In this document: positions 55,709 to 64,000 of the stretch, one piece after another
Numbering within the stretch: position 1 is the stretch's first letter
Layout of the letters: each line of letters opens with the position of its first letter
NCBI RefSeq assembly: GCF_000412675.1
Contig: NC_021505.1
Location: 4,396,501-4,460,500 of the forward strand
Source of the DNA: Pseudomonas putida NBRC 14164
Lineage (GTDB): Bacteria > Pseudomonadota > Gammaproteobacteria > Pseudomonadales > Pseudomonadaceae
Reading direction: 5' to 3'
DNA length: 64,000 nt
Notes under the pieces: model-generated
Database searches by the model: none
What the model was told of the DNA's origin: nothing
What the model saw: only the letters and a program-made list of their open reading frames with translations
Translations under genes and position numbers: made by a program

Positions 55709-56186
55709 GCAGGCGCTCGATGTCTGCTTCCAGGGCCTGTGGCTTGGTAGTGGGGGCATAACGCGTCACCTGGCCGCTGGCCGGGTCGACCAGAAACTTG
55801 GTGAAATTCCACTTGATCTTCTGGCTGCCCAGAATGCCCGGTGCGCGCTGCTTGAGCTCGACGAACAGCGGGTGGGCGCCCGGGCCGTTGACCTCGACCT
55901 TGCGAAACAGCGGGAAGCTCACGCCGAAGTTGCGCTCGCAGAACTGCGCAATGTCCCGCGCATCGCCCGGTTCCTGCTTGCCGAACTGGTTGCACGGGAA
56001 GCCCAGTACCACCAGGCCACGTTCGTGGTAGGCCTGCCACAGTTGTTCCAGGCCCTTGTACTGCGGGGTAAAGCCGCACTGGCTGGCGGTATTGACCACC
56101 AGCAACGCCTTGCCCGGGAAGTCGCCGAGCTTCTTGTGCTCGCCGCCCAGGGTCACGCAGGGGATGTCCAGCATCGATCCAGCCAT
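55698..56186 (-). CDS. Glutathione peroxidase family protein
   Basis: A 162-residue thiol peroxidase of the BtuE/Gpx type. The peroxidatic cysteine is C37 in NTASQCGFTPQY, and the partners are the Gln in GFPCNQFGKQEPG and Trp-Asn in KWNFTKFLV. Probably uses thioredoxin or glutathione. Its 3' end overlaps that of the sagS-like gene by 11 bases. The ATG at 56186 is taken as start; msrB is 13 bases upstream, so both are on one transcript. Confidence 0.94.
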   Translation of the reverse strand: MAGSMLDIPCVTLGGEHKKLGDFPGKALLVVNTASQCGFTPQYKGLEQLWQAYHERGLVVLGFPCNQFGKQEPGDARDIAQFCERNFGVSFPLFRKVEVNGPGAHPLFVELKQRAPGILGSQKIKWNFTKFLVDPASGQVTRYAPTTKPQALEADIERLLSR

Positions 56187-56199
56187 GTTCGGGCTCCGG

Positions 56200-56595
56200 T
56201 CAGTCACGCGGGCGCAAGTCGATGCACACCGAGTTGATACAGTAGCGCAGGCCAGTTGGTGGCGGACCATCGGGGAACACGTGGCCCAGGTGCGCGTCGC
56301 AGCGGGCGCAGGTGACTTCGGTGCGGATCATGCCGTGGGAGGTGTCACGGATCTCGATCATCGCGCTGTCTTCGATCGGCGCGTAGAAACTTGGCCAGCC
56401 GCAGCCGGAATCGAACTTGGTCTGCGCATCGAACAGTTTCGCGCTGCAGCAGATGCAGTGGTAGATACCATCGCGGCGCTCGCTGTTGTACTTGCCGCTG
56501 AACGGCCGCTCAGTGCCTTTGAGGCGGCATACCTGGTACTGCTCGGGGTCGAGCATCGACCGCCATTCATCCAGGGTTTTTTCAATCTTTTTCAT
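56200..56595 (-). CDS. msrB: Peptide methionine-(R)-sulfoxide reductase
   Basis: A 131-residue repair enzyme. The catalytic cysteine is C119 in GLRYCINSVCIDL; zinc is held by two CxxC pairs (C47/C50 and C96/C99). The signature GCGWPSFYAPI is intact. First gene of the msrB-gpx unit. Confidence 0.96.
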   Translation of the reverse strand: MKKIEKTLDEWRSMLDPEQYQVCRLKGTERPFSGKYNSERRDGIYHCICCSAKLFDAQTKFDSGCGWPSFYAPIEDSAMIEIRDTSHGMIRTEVTCARCDAHLGHVFPDGPPPTGLRYCINSVCIDLRPRD

Positions 56596-56763
56596 GTGGA
56601 AACCTCGGCAGGCTGAATTTCACCCCGCACCGTCTTTTCCGGGGCGCGGGTGGCACGTATATTAGTTGGCTTCGTGTGCCAGGCGTTCAGTCTGGCACCC
56701 GCTTCCTGCCGTTTCAAACCTTTCGGCGGGGCGTAGCGCGTTTTCTCATATCGGGATCCCATC

Positions 56764-57975
56764 ATGCAGTTCAGCAAATCGAACAAGCTCGCCAATGTCT
56801 GCTACGACATTCGCGGCCCAGTGCTCAAGCACGCCAAGCGCCTGGAAGAGGAAGGCCACCGCATCCTCAAGCTGAACATCGGCAACCCGGCGCCGTTTGG
56901 CTTCGAGGCGCCTGATGAAATCCTCCAGGATGTGATCCGCAATCTGCCTACCGCCCAGGGCTACAGCGACTCCAAAGGCCTGTTCAGCGCACGCAAGGCC
57001 GTGATGCAGTACTGCCAGCAAAAGGAAATCGAAGGCGTCACTATCGAGGACATCTACCTCGGTAACGGTGTGTCCGAGCTGATCGTCATGTCGATGCAGG
57101 CGCTGCTGAACAACGGCGACGAAGTGCTGATCCCGGCCCCCGACTACCCGCTGTGGACTGCCGCAGTGAGCCTGGCTGGCGGCAAGCCGGTGCACTACCT
57201 GTGCGATGAACAGGCCGACTGGTTCCCCGACCTTGAAGACATCAAGGCCAAGATCACCCCGAACACCAAGGCCCTGGTGATCATCAACCCGAACAACCCG
57301 ACCGGCGCGGTGTACTCCAGGGAGCTGCTGCTGGGCATGCTGGAGCTGGCCCGCCAGCACAACCTGGTGGTGTTCTCCGACGAGATCTACGACAAGATCC
57401 TGTACGACGAAGCCGTGCACATCAGCACCGCCTCGCTGGCCCCCGACCTGCTGTGCCTGACCTTCAACGGCCTGTCCAAGTCGTACCGGGTGGCGGGCTT
57501 CCGTTCCGGCTGGCTGATCATCTCCGGGCCCAAGCACCACGCGCTAAGCTACATCGAAGGCATCGACATGCTGGCCAACATGCGCCTGTGCGCCAACGTG
57601 CCGGCCCAGCATGCCATCCAGACCGCACTGGGCGGCTACCAGAGCATCAACGACCTGGTGCTGCCGCCAGGCCGCCTGCTTGAGCAACGCAACCGTACCT
57701 ACGAGCTGCTCAACGACATCCCGGGCGTAAGCTGTGTGAAGCCGATGGGTGCGCTGTATGCGTTCCCCCGGATCGACCCGAAGGTGTGCCCGATTCTCAA
57801 CGACGAAAAGTTCGCCCTTGACCTGCTGCTGTCGGAAAAGCTGCTGATCGTACAAGGTACGGCGTTCAACTGGCCGTGGCCGGACCACTTCCGCGTTGTG
57901 ACCTTGCCGCGGGTGGATGACCTGGAAGCGGCGATTGGCCGGATCGGCAATTTCCTGCGGACTTATTCGCAGTAA
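56764..57975 (+). CDS. alaA: Glutamate-pyruvate aminotransferase
   Basis: A 403-residue PLP aminotransferase making alanine from pyruvate. It closely follows E. coli AlaA (YfbQ) as I recall it: NVCYDIRGPVLKHAKRLEEEG, LNIGNPAPFGFEAPDEIL, IINPNNPTGAVYS and the Schiff-base lysine K239 in NGLSKSYRVAGFR. Divergent from msrB and alone. Confidence 0.94.
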   Translation: MQFSKSNKLANVCYDIRGPVLKHAKRLEEEGHRILKLNIGNPAPFGFEAPDEILQDVIRNLPTAQGYSDSKGLFSARKAVMQYCQQKEIEGVTIEDIYLGNGVSELIVMSMQALLNNGDEVLIPAPDYPLWTAAVSLAGGKPVHYLCDEQADWFPDLEDIKAKITPNTKALVIINPNNPTGAVYSRELLLGMLELARQHNLVVFSDEIYDKILYDEAVHISTASLAPDLLCLTFNGLSKSYRVAGFRSGWLIISGPKHHALSYIEGIDMLANMRLCANVPAQHAIQTALGGYQSINDLVLPPGRLLEQRNRTYELLNDIPGVSCVKPMGALYAFPRIDPKVCPILNDEKFALDLLLSEKLLIVQGTAFNWPWPDHFRVVTLPRVDDLEAAIGRIGNFLRTYSQ

Positions 57976-57979
57976 ATGA

Positions 57980-58047
57980 TGGCCTCTTCGCAGCACAAGG
58001 CTGCTCCTACGGGTGTACGCGTTTTCCTGTAGGAGCAGCCTTGCGCT
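57980..58047. repeat. Inverted REP-like pair, variant type
   Basis: A tight palindrome: CTCTTCGCAGCACAAGGCTG with CTCCTAC and the complement GTAGGAGCAGCCTTGCGCTG, spaced by about 18 bases. The core differs from the CGCGGG type elsewhere in the window. Confidence 0.88.
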
Positions 58048-58251
58048 GCGAACGGGCTGCACAGCAGCCCCTTGCAATCCCACAGGGTGTTTCTTACATC
58101 CTGCAATGCTCTATCCCACTGCCCCCGCGCCATCCTCTGCCATACTCCGCCGTACACAGTTTGAAATAGTCGCACGATTGAATCCACGCGACAGGCCCCT
58201 TATATACCCCGCAGTAAGCGACAATTCATCCGTCAGGAGAACGTAACAACC

Positions 58252-59139
58252 ATGATGCGCATTCTGTTGTTTGTGGCCACCAACCTTGCGGTGGTGCTGG
58301 TTGCAAGCATTACCTTGAGCCTGTTCGGTTTCAACGGGTTCATGGCCGCCAACGGGGTCGACCTGAACCTCAGCAGCCTGCTGGTGTTCTGCGCCGTGTT
58401 CGGCTTTGCCGGCTCCCTCGTCTCGCTGTTCATCTCCAAGTGGATGGCGAAGATGACCACCGGCACCCAGATCATCAGCCAGCCGCGCACCCGCCACGAG
58501 CAGTGGCTGCTGCAAACGGTCGAAGAGCTGTCCCGTGAAGCGGGCATCAAAATGCCCGAGGTGGGTATCTTCCCGGCGTACGAGGCCAACGCCTTCGCCA
58601 CCGGCTGGAACCGCAACGACGCACTGGTCGCCGTGTCCCAGGGCCTGCTGGAGCGTTTCTCGCCCGATGAAGTGCGGGCAGTGCTGGCCCACGAGATCGG
58701 CCACGTAGCCAACGGCGACATGGTCACCCTGGCGCTGGTGCAAGGCGTGGTGAACACCTTCGTGATGTTCTTCGCACGCATCATCGGCAACTTCGTCGAC
58801 AAGGTCATCTTCAAGAACGAAGAGGGCCAGGGCATTGCCTACTACGTGGCGACCATCGTTGCCGAGCTGATCCTGGGCATCCTGGCCAGCATGATCGTGA
58901 TGTGGTTCTCGCGCCGCCGCGAGTACCGCGCCGACGAAGCCGGTGCACAGCTGGCCGGCACCTCGGCCATGATCGGAGCGCTGCAGCGCCTGCGTGTGGA
59001 GCAAGGCCTGCCGGTGCACATGCCCGACACCATGAAGGCCTTTGGCATCAACGGTGGCCTCAAGCATGGCCTGGCCGGGCTGCTGATGAGCCACCCGCCA
59101 CTGGAAGACCGTATCGAGGCCCTGCGCCGTCGCGGTTGA
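58252..59139 (+). CDS. htpX: Membrane zinc protease
   Basis: Inner-membrane M48 metalloprotease for misfolded membrane proteins, 295 residues. The zinc motif HEIGH is at residues 147-151 with a third ligand in RRREYRADEAGAQL. Four membrane segments: about 3-25, 40-62, 155-175 and 190-210. Stress-induced in E. coli. Starts after AGGAGAACG. Confidence 0.97.
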   Translation: MMRILLFVATNLAVVLVASITLSLFGFNGFMAANGVDLNLSSLLVFCAVFGFAGSLVSLFISKWMAKMTTGTQIISQPRTRHEQWLLQTVEELSREAGIKMPEVGIFPAYEANAFATGWNRNDALVAVSQGLLERFSPDEVRAVLAHEIGHVANGDMVTLALVQGVVNTFVMFFARIIGNFVDKVIFKNEEGQGIAYYVATIVAELILGILASMIVMWFSRRREYRADEAGAQLAGTSAMIGALQRLRVEQGLPVHMPDTMKAFGINGGLKHGLAGLLMSHPPLEDRIEALRRRG

Positions 59140-59157
59140 TCCATCGGGCAATACAGC

Positions 59158-59186
59158 AAGGGCGACTTCGGTCGCCCTTCTTCGTA
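59158..59186. terminator. Terminator between convergent htpX and tpm
   Basis: AAGGGCGAC (59158-59166) pairs with GTCGCCCTT (59171-59179) around TTCG, followed by T-rich sequence. Confidence 0.88.
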
Positions 59187-59837
59187 TTACCGGCCAAGCC
59201 GGTAAACCCGCTCCAACAGGCTGGAAACCCCGGCCTGCACAAACTTGGGGCTCTGCTGAATCACCTCGACCGCCTCCAGCTCATGCAGCTGCCACCCTGC
59301 AAACCCCTGCCGCACCTCTGGGTCACCGACTGAAAACGGCGGCCCGGGCAGCAGTGACTGGTCATAATCCAGGGTCACCACCAAACCCTGGCAATGCGCC
59401 GGCAGCAATGCCGTCAGCGCCTGCATGTACATCGCGCGCATTTGCGCCGGCAGCGCAATCAGCGCCGCCCGGTCATACAGCCCCACGCAGTCGCCGATAT
59501 CCTGCGCACGCAACGCAAAGAAATCACCACACCACAGCTCTACGTCACCACTGCGCCAAACCTCGAAGTCCCCGCGCTGCTGCACCTCGGCTTCCAGCCC
59601 GTGCTCGCGGAAGAAATCCTCTACCGCCCGCCGCGACAGCTCCACACCCAACACTCGGTAGCCCTGCCCGGCCAGCCAGACCAAATCCAGGCTTTTGCCG
59701 CACAGCGGCACCAGCACTCGGCTACCAGGCTCAAGGCCCAGTGACGGCCAGTGCGCCTCCAGGTACGAATTGACCTGCCCCTGATGAAAGCCGATCTGGT
59801 TATCGGCCCACCGCTTGTGCCAGAACGCTGGCTCCAT
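59187..59837 (-). CDS. tpm: Thiopurine S-methyltransferase
   Basis: A 216-residue SAM methyltransferase of the TPMT family, in Pseudomonas linked to tellurite and selenium methylation. N-terminal WHKRWADNQIGFHQGQVNSYL and the SAM-site VLVPLCGKSLDLVWLAGQGYRVLGVELS are the family motifs. The natural substrate is not clear. Confidence 0.94.
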   Translation of the reverse strand: MEPAFWHKRWADNQIGFHQGQVNSYLEAHWPSLGLEPGSRVLVPLCGKSLDLVWLAGQGYRVLGVELSRRAVEDFFREHGLEAEVQQRGDFEVWRSGDVELWCGDFFALRAQDIGDCVGLYDRAALIALPAQMRAMYMQALTALLPAHCQGLVVTLDYDQSLLPGPPFSVGDPEVRQGFAGWQLHELEAVEVIQQSPKFVQAGVSSLLERVYRLGR

Positions 59838-59947
59838 GGTTGCTCCTTGTTTATCGAGTAAACCGATAGAAAACGCGTAAAACTTGCGATGGATATCGAT
59901 CAGTTCCTGATCGAAGATGAGTGCATCTTAACCCTCAGGACCTTGCC

Positions 59948-60715
59948 ATGCTGCCCAGCCTGTTCATTTCCCATGGTTCCCCCATGCTCGCCCTGCACCC
60001 GGGCGCCAGCGGGCCGGCCTTGGCCGGGCTGGCCAACAGGCTCCCACGTCCAAAGGCAATCGTGGTGGTGTCGGCGCACTGGGAGAGCCGTGAGCTGCTG
60101 GTGACCAGCAGCGCACAGCCAGAAACCTGGCACGACTTCCACGGCTTTCCACCGGCATTGTATGCGGTGCAATACCCGGCGCCGGGCGAGCCTTCCCTGG
60201 CAGGCCAGGTCAGCGAGTTGCTGAAGGCTGCCGGGCTGCCAGCCCGGCTGGACGCTCAGCGACCCTTCGACCACGGCGCCTGGGTACCGCTGTCGCTGAT
60301 GTACCCGGACGCAAGCATTCCCGTGGTGCAGGCTTCCCTGCCCAGCCACATGGGGCCGGCGCTGCAGGTGAAGGTGGGCCAGGCGCTGGCGAGCTTGCGT
60401 GCCGAGGGCATCTTGCTGGTTGGTTCGGGCAGCATCACCCATAACCTTGGGGAACTGGACTGGCATGCAGGGCCGGATGTGATCGAGCCGTGGGCGCTGG
60501 CGTTCAGGGATTGGGTGGTGGAGCGGCTGCAGGAAGGTGACCAGGTGGCATTGCTGGATTATCGCCGGCAGGCGCCGTATGCAGTGCGTAACCACCCCAG
60601 TGATGAGCATTTGCTGCCGTTGTTCTTTGCCCTGGGGGCTGGGAGCAGGTTTGGGGTGGTGCATCAGGGGTTTACCCTGGGGGCGCTGGGGATGGATATC
60701 TATCGGTTCGACTGA
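59948..60715 (+). CDS. LigB-type extradiol ring-opening dioxygenase (YgiD-like)
   Basis: A 255-residue class III dioxygenase. Metal ligands are probably H9 (SHGSP), His in VVVSAHWESRE and GSITHNLGEL, and His in NHPSDEHLLPLFF. E. coli YgiD acts on L-DOPA, and plant relatives open DOPA. The substrate here cannot be told. The start at 59948 has AGGA eight bases upstream. Confidence 0.9.
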   Translation: MLPSLFISHGSPMLALHPGASGPALAGLANRLPRPKAIVVVSAHWESRELLVTSSAQPETWHDFHGFPPALYAVQYPAPGEPSLAGQVSELLKAAGLPARLDAQRPFDHGAWVPLSLMYPDASIPVVQASLPSHMGPALQVKVGQALASLRAEGILLVGSGSITHNLGELDWHAGPDVIEPWALAFRDWVVERLQEGDQVALLDYRRQAPYAVRNHPSDEHLLPLFFALGAGSRFGVVHQGFTLGALGMDIYRFD

Positions 60716-60757
60716 AGGGCCTTTTCGCGGGCTTGCCCGCGAAAGGGCCGGTACAGG
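60716..60757. repeat. Short REP palindrome
   Basis: GGGCCTTTTCGCGGGCTTGC followed by CCGCGAAAGGGCC; the usual two units collapsed into one short palindrome, directly before a terminator. Confidence 0.88.
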
Positions 60758-60758
60758 C

Positions 60759-60793
60759 AAAAAAAATCCCCGACCTAGGCCGGGGATTTTTTT
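60759..60793. terminator. Bidirectional terminator
   Basis: AAAAAAATCCCCG pairs with CGGGGATTTTTTT across an 8-base loop, between the convergent dioxygenase and deaD genes. Confidence 0.95.
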
Positions 60794-60805
60794 AGTGCGC
60801 CAGGA

Positions 60806-62488
60806 TCAATCCTCGCGGTAGCGGCGCAGCTTCAGCTGCTTACCAGCCACGCGGGTGTCCTTGAGCTTGGACAGCAGCTTCTCGAGGCCATCTTCCGGCA
60901 GCTCGACCAGGCTGAAGCTGTCGCGTACCTGGATACGGCCAATGGCGTCACGCGCCAGGCCACCTTCGTTGAGGATCGCACCCAGCAGGTTCTTGGCAGC
61001 AATACCGTCACGAGCACCCAGGGCGGTACGGCAACGTACACGGCCTTCGGCCAGCGGCAGCGGCGCACGGCGCTCGCGGTCACCACGGTCAGGACGCTCG
61101 CCACGGTCAGGGCGCTCACTGCGCTCACCACGCGGGGCACCAACGCCCGGCACCAGCGGCTGCTCACGCTCTACCGCAGCCAGGTCCAGCGCCTGGCCAT
61201 TGGTGGCTTTGCGCAGCAGGGCCGAAGCCAGGGCACGCGCGCTGCAACCCAGGTCAGTGGTGAGGCGGTCGAACAGCTCGCCGTGGGTGGCTTCTGCTTC
61301 GGCTACCAGCGGCGCCAGGCTCGAGGTCAGCTTCTTGATGCGGGCATCCAGCACGGCCTGGGCATTCGGCAGGCGGGCTTCGGCAACTTTCTGCCCGGTC
61401 ACACGCTCGATCACCTGCAGCATGCGGCGCTCACGCGGGGTGACCAGCAGCAGCGCACGGCCTTCGCGACCGGCACGGCCAGTACGGCCGATACGGTGCA
61501 CGTAGGACTCCGGGTCGTACGGCATGTCAACGTTGAACACGTGAGTGATGCGCGGTACGTCCAGACCACGGGCAGCGACGTCGGTGGCGACGACGATGTC
61601 CAGGCGGCCATCCTTGAGCGAGTCGATCACGCGCTCACGCTGGTTCTGGGCAATGTCACCGTTCAGCGCAGCAGCCTTGTAGCCTTTGGCTTCCAGCGCG
61701 GCGGCCAGGTCCAGGGTGGCTTGCTTGGTACGCACGAAGGCGATCAGCGCGTCGAACTCTTCCACTTCCAGCAGACGCAGCACAGCCGGGATCTTCTGGT
61801 CGGCGTGGACCATCAGGTGGGCCTGGTCGATCGCGGTAACGGTCTGGGTCTTGGTCTGGATCTTGACGTGCTTGGGCTCGCGCAGGTGACGTTCGGCGAT
61901 CGAGCGGATCGACGACGGCAGGGTAGCGGAGAACAGTACGGTCTGACGGGTAGCCGGGATTGCGTCGAAGATCACTTCGAGGTCATCCATGAAGCCCAGC
62001 TTCAGCATCTCGTCGGCTTCGTCCAGTACCAGGTACTGCACGGTGGACAGGACTTTTTCGTCACGACGCAGGTGGTCGCACAGACGGCCTGGGGTGGCCA
62101 CGACGATTTGCGCGCCGTTGCGGATTGCACGCAGTTGTGGGCCCATCGGGGCGCCACCGTATACGGCAACCACGTTCACGCCCGGCATCTGCTTGGCGTA
62201 GGTTTCGAAAGCGGTAGCAACTTGCAGCGCCAACTCACGGGTTGGCGCCAGGATCAGGGCTTGCGGTTCGCGCTTGCTCACATCGATCTTGTTGAGGATC
62301 GGCAGGGCGAAGGCAGCGGTCTTGCCGGTGCCAGTCTGCGCCTGGCCGATCATGTCGTGACCGGCGAGGATGATCGGGATCGATTGTTGCTGAATGGCGG
62401 ACGGCTCTTCGTAGCCGGTAGCCACAACAGCAGCAACAATGTTCGGATTAAGATCGAGAGCGGCGAAGCCGCCGGTTTCCTGGGTCAT
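60806..62488 (-). CDS. deaD: DEAD-box RNA helicase
   Basis: ATP-dependent RNA helicase (CsdA) used in ribosome assembly and cold adaptation, 560 residues. Q motif (SAIQQQSIP), Walker A AQTGTGKT (50-57), DEAD box VLDEADEM, SAT motif in LFSATLP, and RIGRTGRAGREG; after the helicase core come a dimerisation part, a short Arg/Gly/Asp-rich stretch (RGERSERPDRGERPDRGDRE) and a C-terminal DbpA-type RNA-binding domain. The start at 62488 gives MTQETGGFAALDL; the open frame beyond it is leader. Confidence 0.96.
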   Translation of the reverse strand: MTQETGGFAALDLNPNIVAAVVATGYEEPSAIQQQSIPIILAGHDMIGQAQTGTGKTAAFALPILNKIDVSKREPQALILAPTRELALQVATAFETYAKQMPGVNVVAVYGGAPMGPQLRAIRNGAQIVVATPGRLCDHLRRDEKVLSTVQYLVLDEADEMLKLGFMDDLEVIFDAIPATRQTVLFSATLPSSIRSIAERHLREPKHVKIQTKTQTVTAIDQAHLMVHADQKIPAVLRLLEVEEFDALIAFVRTKQATLDLAAALEAKGYKAAALNGDIAQNQRERVIDSLKDGRLDIVVATDVAARGLDVPRITHVFNVDMPYDPESYVHRIGRTGRAGREGRALLLVTPRERRMLQVIERVTGQKVAEARLPNAQAVLDARIKKLTSSLAPLVAEAEATHGELFDRLTTDLGCSARALASALLRKATNGQALDLAAVEREQPLVPGVGAPRGERSERPDRGERPDRGDRERRAPLPLAEGRVRCRTALGARDGIAAKNLLGAILNEGGLARDAIGRIQVRDSFSLVELPEDGLEKLLSKLKDTRVAGKQLKLRRYRED

Positions 62489-62733
62489 GGGTCTGCCTCT
62501 AGGTGCATCCGCAAAGACCCATGCTCCAAAGCTGCACATGCCTTGAAAGACCGTCAGGTCACCCAGGCAGCTTTGGCGGCGGGGATTTGCGAAAACGATT
62601 GAAAAAGAAAACGTGGGAAGGTCCGCCTAGCGGACGTGCAGCCGAAGCTGGACTCGGAGGATTTGCACCACCTGATTTTGCGGCCCGCTAAAAGACCGGC
62701 GCGTACTATACCCGAAATAGTGGAAGCCGTGAG
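62489..62733 (-). promoter_or_regulatory. Promoter and long leader of deaD
   Basis: On the minus strand TATAGT (plus 62705-62710) is a good -10; the -35 position (62728-62733) is poor. Transcription from about 62698 would leave a leader of about 210 bases, as is usual for cold-shock helicase messages. No gene is supported between 62489 and 62934. Confidence 0.5.
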
Positions 62734-62796
62734 GAATTTTTTCAGGGTGCAAGGCCATTACCGGGCCATCAATCAATCCACGCTGAATCGATAATT

Positions 62797-62920
62797 CCCT
62801 GTAGGAGCGACCTTGTGTCGCGAAAGGGCCGCAGAGCGGCCCCGGCAACGTATGCGGCGAAGCTGAAATTCTTGGGGGTGCTTCGCACCCCATTCGCGGC
62901 ACAAGGCCGCTCCTACAGGG
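62797..62920. repeat. Inverted REP-like pair, GTAGGAGCG type
   Basis: CCCTGTAGGAGCGACCTTGT with CGCGAAAGGG on the left and ATTCGCGGCACAAGGCCGCT with CCTACAGGG on the right, about 55 bases apart. Confidence 0.9.
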
Positions 62921-62934
62921 ACCGTGCCAGCCTC

Positions 62935-63690
62935 TCAGGTAGCTGGCCGAATCTCTTTGATCAACCCATCCAGGCTATAACCCAGCTGCGGCGCCAGCGC
63001 CTCGGCCCGGGCCCGCAGCCCCTCCAGGTCCAGCGCCTGCTCCAGGTCAGCCGGCACCAGCAAGATCACATTGCCCTCCTTCACCGGCAGCTCCCAGTAA
63101 TGCCGGTGGTACAGCCCGCGCAACAACGCTGCGCCCAGCGGCCTGCCGTCGTCGGTGGCCCACTGGTTGATCACCAGCCAGCCGCCCGGGTTCAACTGCT
63201 GCTGGCAGTTCTCCAGAAACTTCCACGCCAGGTGCCCCACGCCCGGCCCGTGGTCGGTGTACAGGTCGACAAACAACAAGTCAGCCTTTTCCGCCGTGGG
63301 CAGCAACTCGATGGCGTCACCGATGCGCACGTACAACCGAGGGTCGTCATCCAGGCCCAGGTGTTCCATGGCCAAGCGCGGTACGTCCGGGCGCAGTTCG
63401 ATGGCCTCGATGTCCTCAAGCGGCAGAAACTTCATGCACGCCTGGGTCAGCGTGCCGGCACCCAGGCCGAGAAACAACGCGCTCTCGGGCTGGTCATGGC
63501 ACAGCGCCCCCACCAACATGGCGCGGGTGTAGTCGTACTCCAGCCAGCTGGGGTCGGCCGTGAACACGCAGCTCTGCTCGATGGCATCGCCGAATTCCAG
63601 AAAGCGGTAGTCGTCTACTTCATACACGCTGATGACGCCAAAAGCGTCCTCTACCCGTGCCAGTAGCCGCTCTTCCCGTTCCGCCGTCAT
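62935..63690 (-). CDS. Spermidine synthase-like methyltransferase-fold protein
   Basis: A 251-residue protein with the polyamine synthase Rossmann fold: LFLGLGAGTLTQACMKFLP for nucleotide binding, IEAIELRPDVPRLAMEHLG and YVRIGDAIELLP, then DLLFVDLYTD in place of the aminopropyl-transfer aspartate. The N-terminal beta-barrel is short. Many such SpeE-like proteins are not true spermidine synthases. The start at 63690 has AGGTGG upstream; a GTG three codons earlier is possible. Confidence 0.85.
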   Translation of the reverse strand: MTAEREERLLARVEDAFGVISVYEVDDYRFLEFGDAIEQSCVFTADPSWLEYDYTRAMLVGALCHDQPESALFLGLGAGTLTQACMKFLPLEDIEAIELRPDVPRLAMEHLGLDDDPRLYVRIGDAIELLPTAEKADLLFVDLYTDHGPGVGHLAWKFLENCQQQLNPGGWLVINQWATDDGRPLGAALLRGLYHRHYWELPVKEGNVILLVPADLEQALDLEGLRARAEALAPQLGYSLDGLIKEIRPAT

Positions 63691-63806
63691 GCTTACCACC
63701 TACCCGCGCAAAAACGCGCATTGTCCGTCAACGCCCTTGATGCAACAAGCGCAGCGCCAACTGTTACCATGGCCTATAGCCTATAACCTACAAGACCGAG
63801 CACGAG

Positions 63807-64000
63807 ATGAACCAACCGTGGAGCCCTGACAGCTGGCGCGCATTGCCGATCCAGCAGCAACCGACCTACCCCGATGCCGCGCACCTGCTGAAGGTCGAAC
63901 AGACCCTGGCCAGCTACCCGCCGCTGGTGTTTGCGGGCGAGGCGCGCGAACTGCGCAGGCAGTTTGCCGAGGTTACCGAAGGCCGCGCCTTCCTGTTGCA
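63807..64000 (+). CDS. Class II DAHP synthase, 3' end missing
   Basis: First 64 codons of a gene cut by the window edge. MNQPWSPDSWRALPIQQQPTYPDAAHLLKVEQTLASYPPLVFAGEARELRRQFAEV is typical of the start of class II 3-deoxy-7-phosphoheptulonate synthases (plant type, first step of aromatic synthesis). GAG lies upstream of the ATG. Divergent from the SpeE-like gene. Confidence 0.85.
   Translation, partial: MNQPWSPDSWRALPIQQQPTYPDAAHLLKVEQTLASYPPLVFAGEARELRRQFAEVTEGRAFLL

Overview
The window reads as a chromosomal segment of a Pseudomonas, most likely of the P. putida group. The DNA is GC-rich, coding is dense, and gene order follows two blocks known from P. aeruginosa PAO1 (from memory: uvrB/tyrB near PA3136-PA3139, tatD to comEC near PA2957-PA2985, and the ABC pair to the class II DAHP synthase near PA2811-PA2843). 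Ten intergenic spots carry the palindromic REP sequence (cores like CGCGGG...CCCGCTCCCACAGG) typical of P. putida. No transposase, integrase, prophage or CRISPR array was found.

Layout. 1-9.8 kb: an EmrAB-type efflux pair (first gene cut by the window edge), uvrB, an aromatic/aspartate aminotransferase, tRNA-Asn, a cupin protein, a DUF4823 lipoprotein/DUF1285 pair, moaA and a TetR regulator. 9.8-10.9 kb is non-coding: a probable RgsA small RNA, then a large imperfect palindrome bounded by hexanucleotide tandem repeats. 10.9-20.8 kb: one almost continuous minus-strand series for DNA replication, folate, murein and fatty acid synthesis (tatD, holB, tmk, mltG, pabC, fabF, acpP, fabG, fabD, plsX, rpmF, yceD). 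The pilZ gene found between tatD and holB in P. aeruginosa is missing. 20.9-28.3 kb: maf, sppA, a HAD phosphatase and rluC, then rne with a long structured leader. 28.4-35.3 kb: murB, ptpA, kdsB, a Trm112-like gene, lpxK, exbD/exbB-like genes and comEC, most overlapping by 1-4 bases. 35.4-42.3 kb: a DUF2062 protein, an ABC-2 exporter, a glutathione S-transferase, fadE, an unrecognised gene and a PA2817-like gene.

42.4-49.9 kb is the most unusual part: a chaperone-usher fimbrial locus that has been broken and partly inverted. The first two thirds of the major pilin gene lies on the plus strand. Its last third, followed by the intact chaperone gene, lies 3 kb away on the minus strand. Between them sit an internal, frameshifted piece of an RHS-repeat gene and the 3' end of another gene. 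The usher and adhesin genes beyond are intact and on the plus strand.

49.9-64 kb: a Glu-Gly-Glu-Gly-Gly tRNA operon with a clear promoter, a membrane-anchored protein of unknown role, free-methionine-sulfoxide reductase with an AAA ATPase, a SagS-like hybrid kinase, gpx and msrB (oxidative damage repair), alaA, htpX, tpm, a LigB-type dioxygenase, the DEAD-box helicase deaD with a long leader, a spermidine-synthase-like gene and the start of a class II DAHP synthase.

Most genes are housekeeping genes in conserved operons. The regions worth attention are the rearranged fimbrial locus, the palindrome next to RgsA, the probable leaderless yceD transcript, and the rne leader. Product names rest on reading the translated sequences and on remembered family knowledge; no database search was run.
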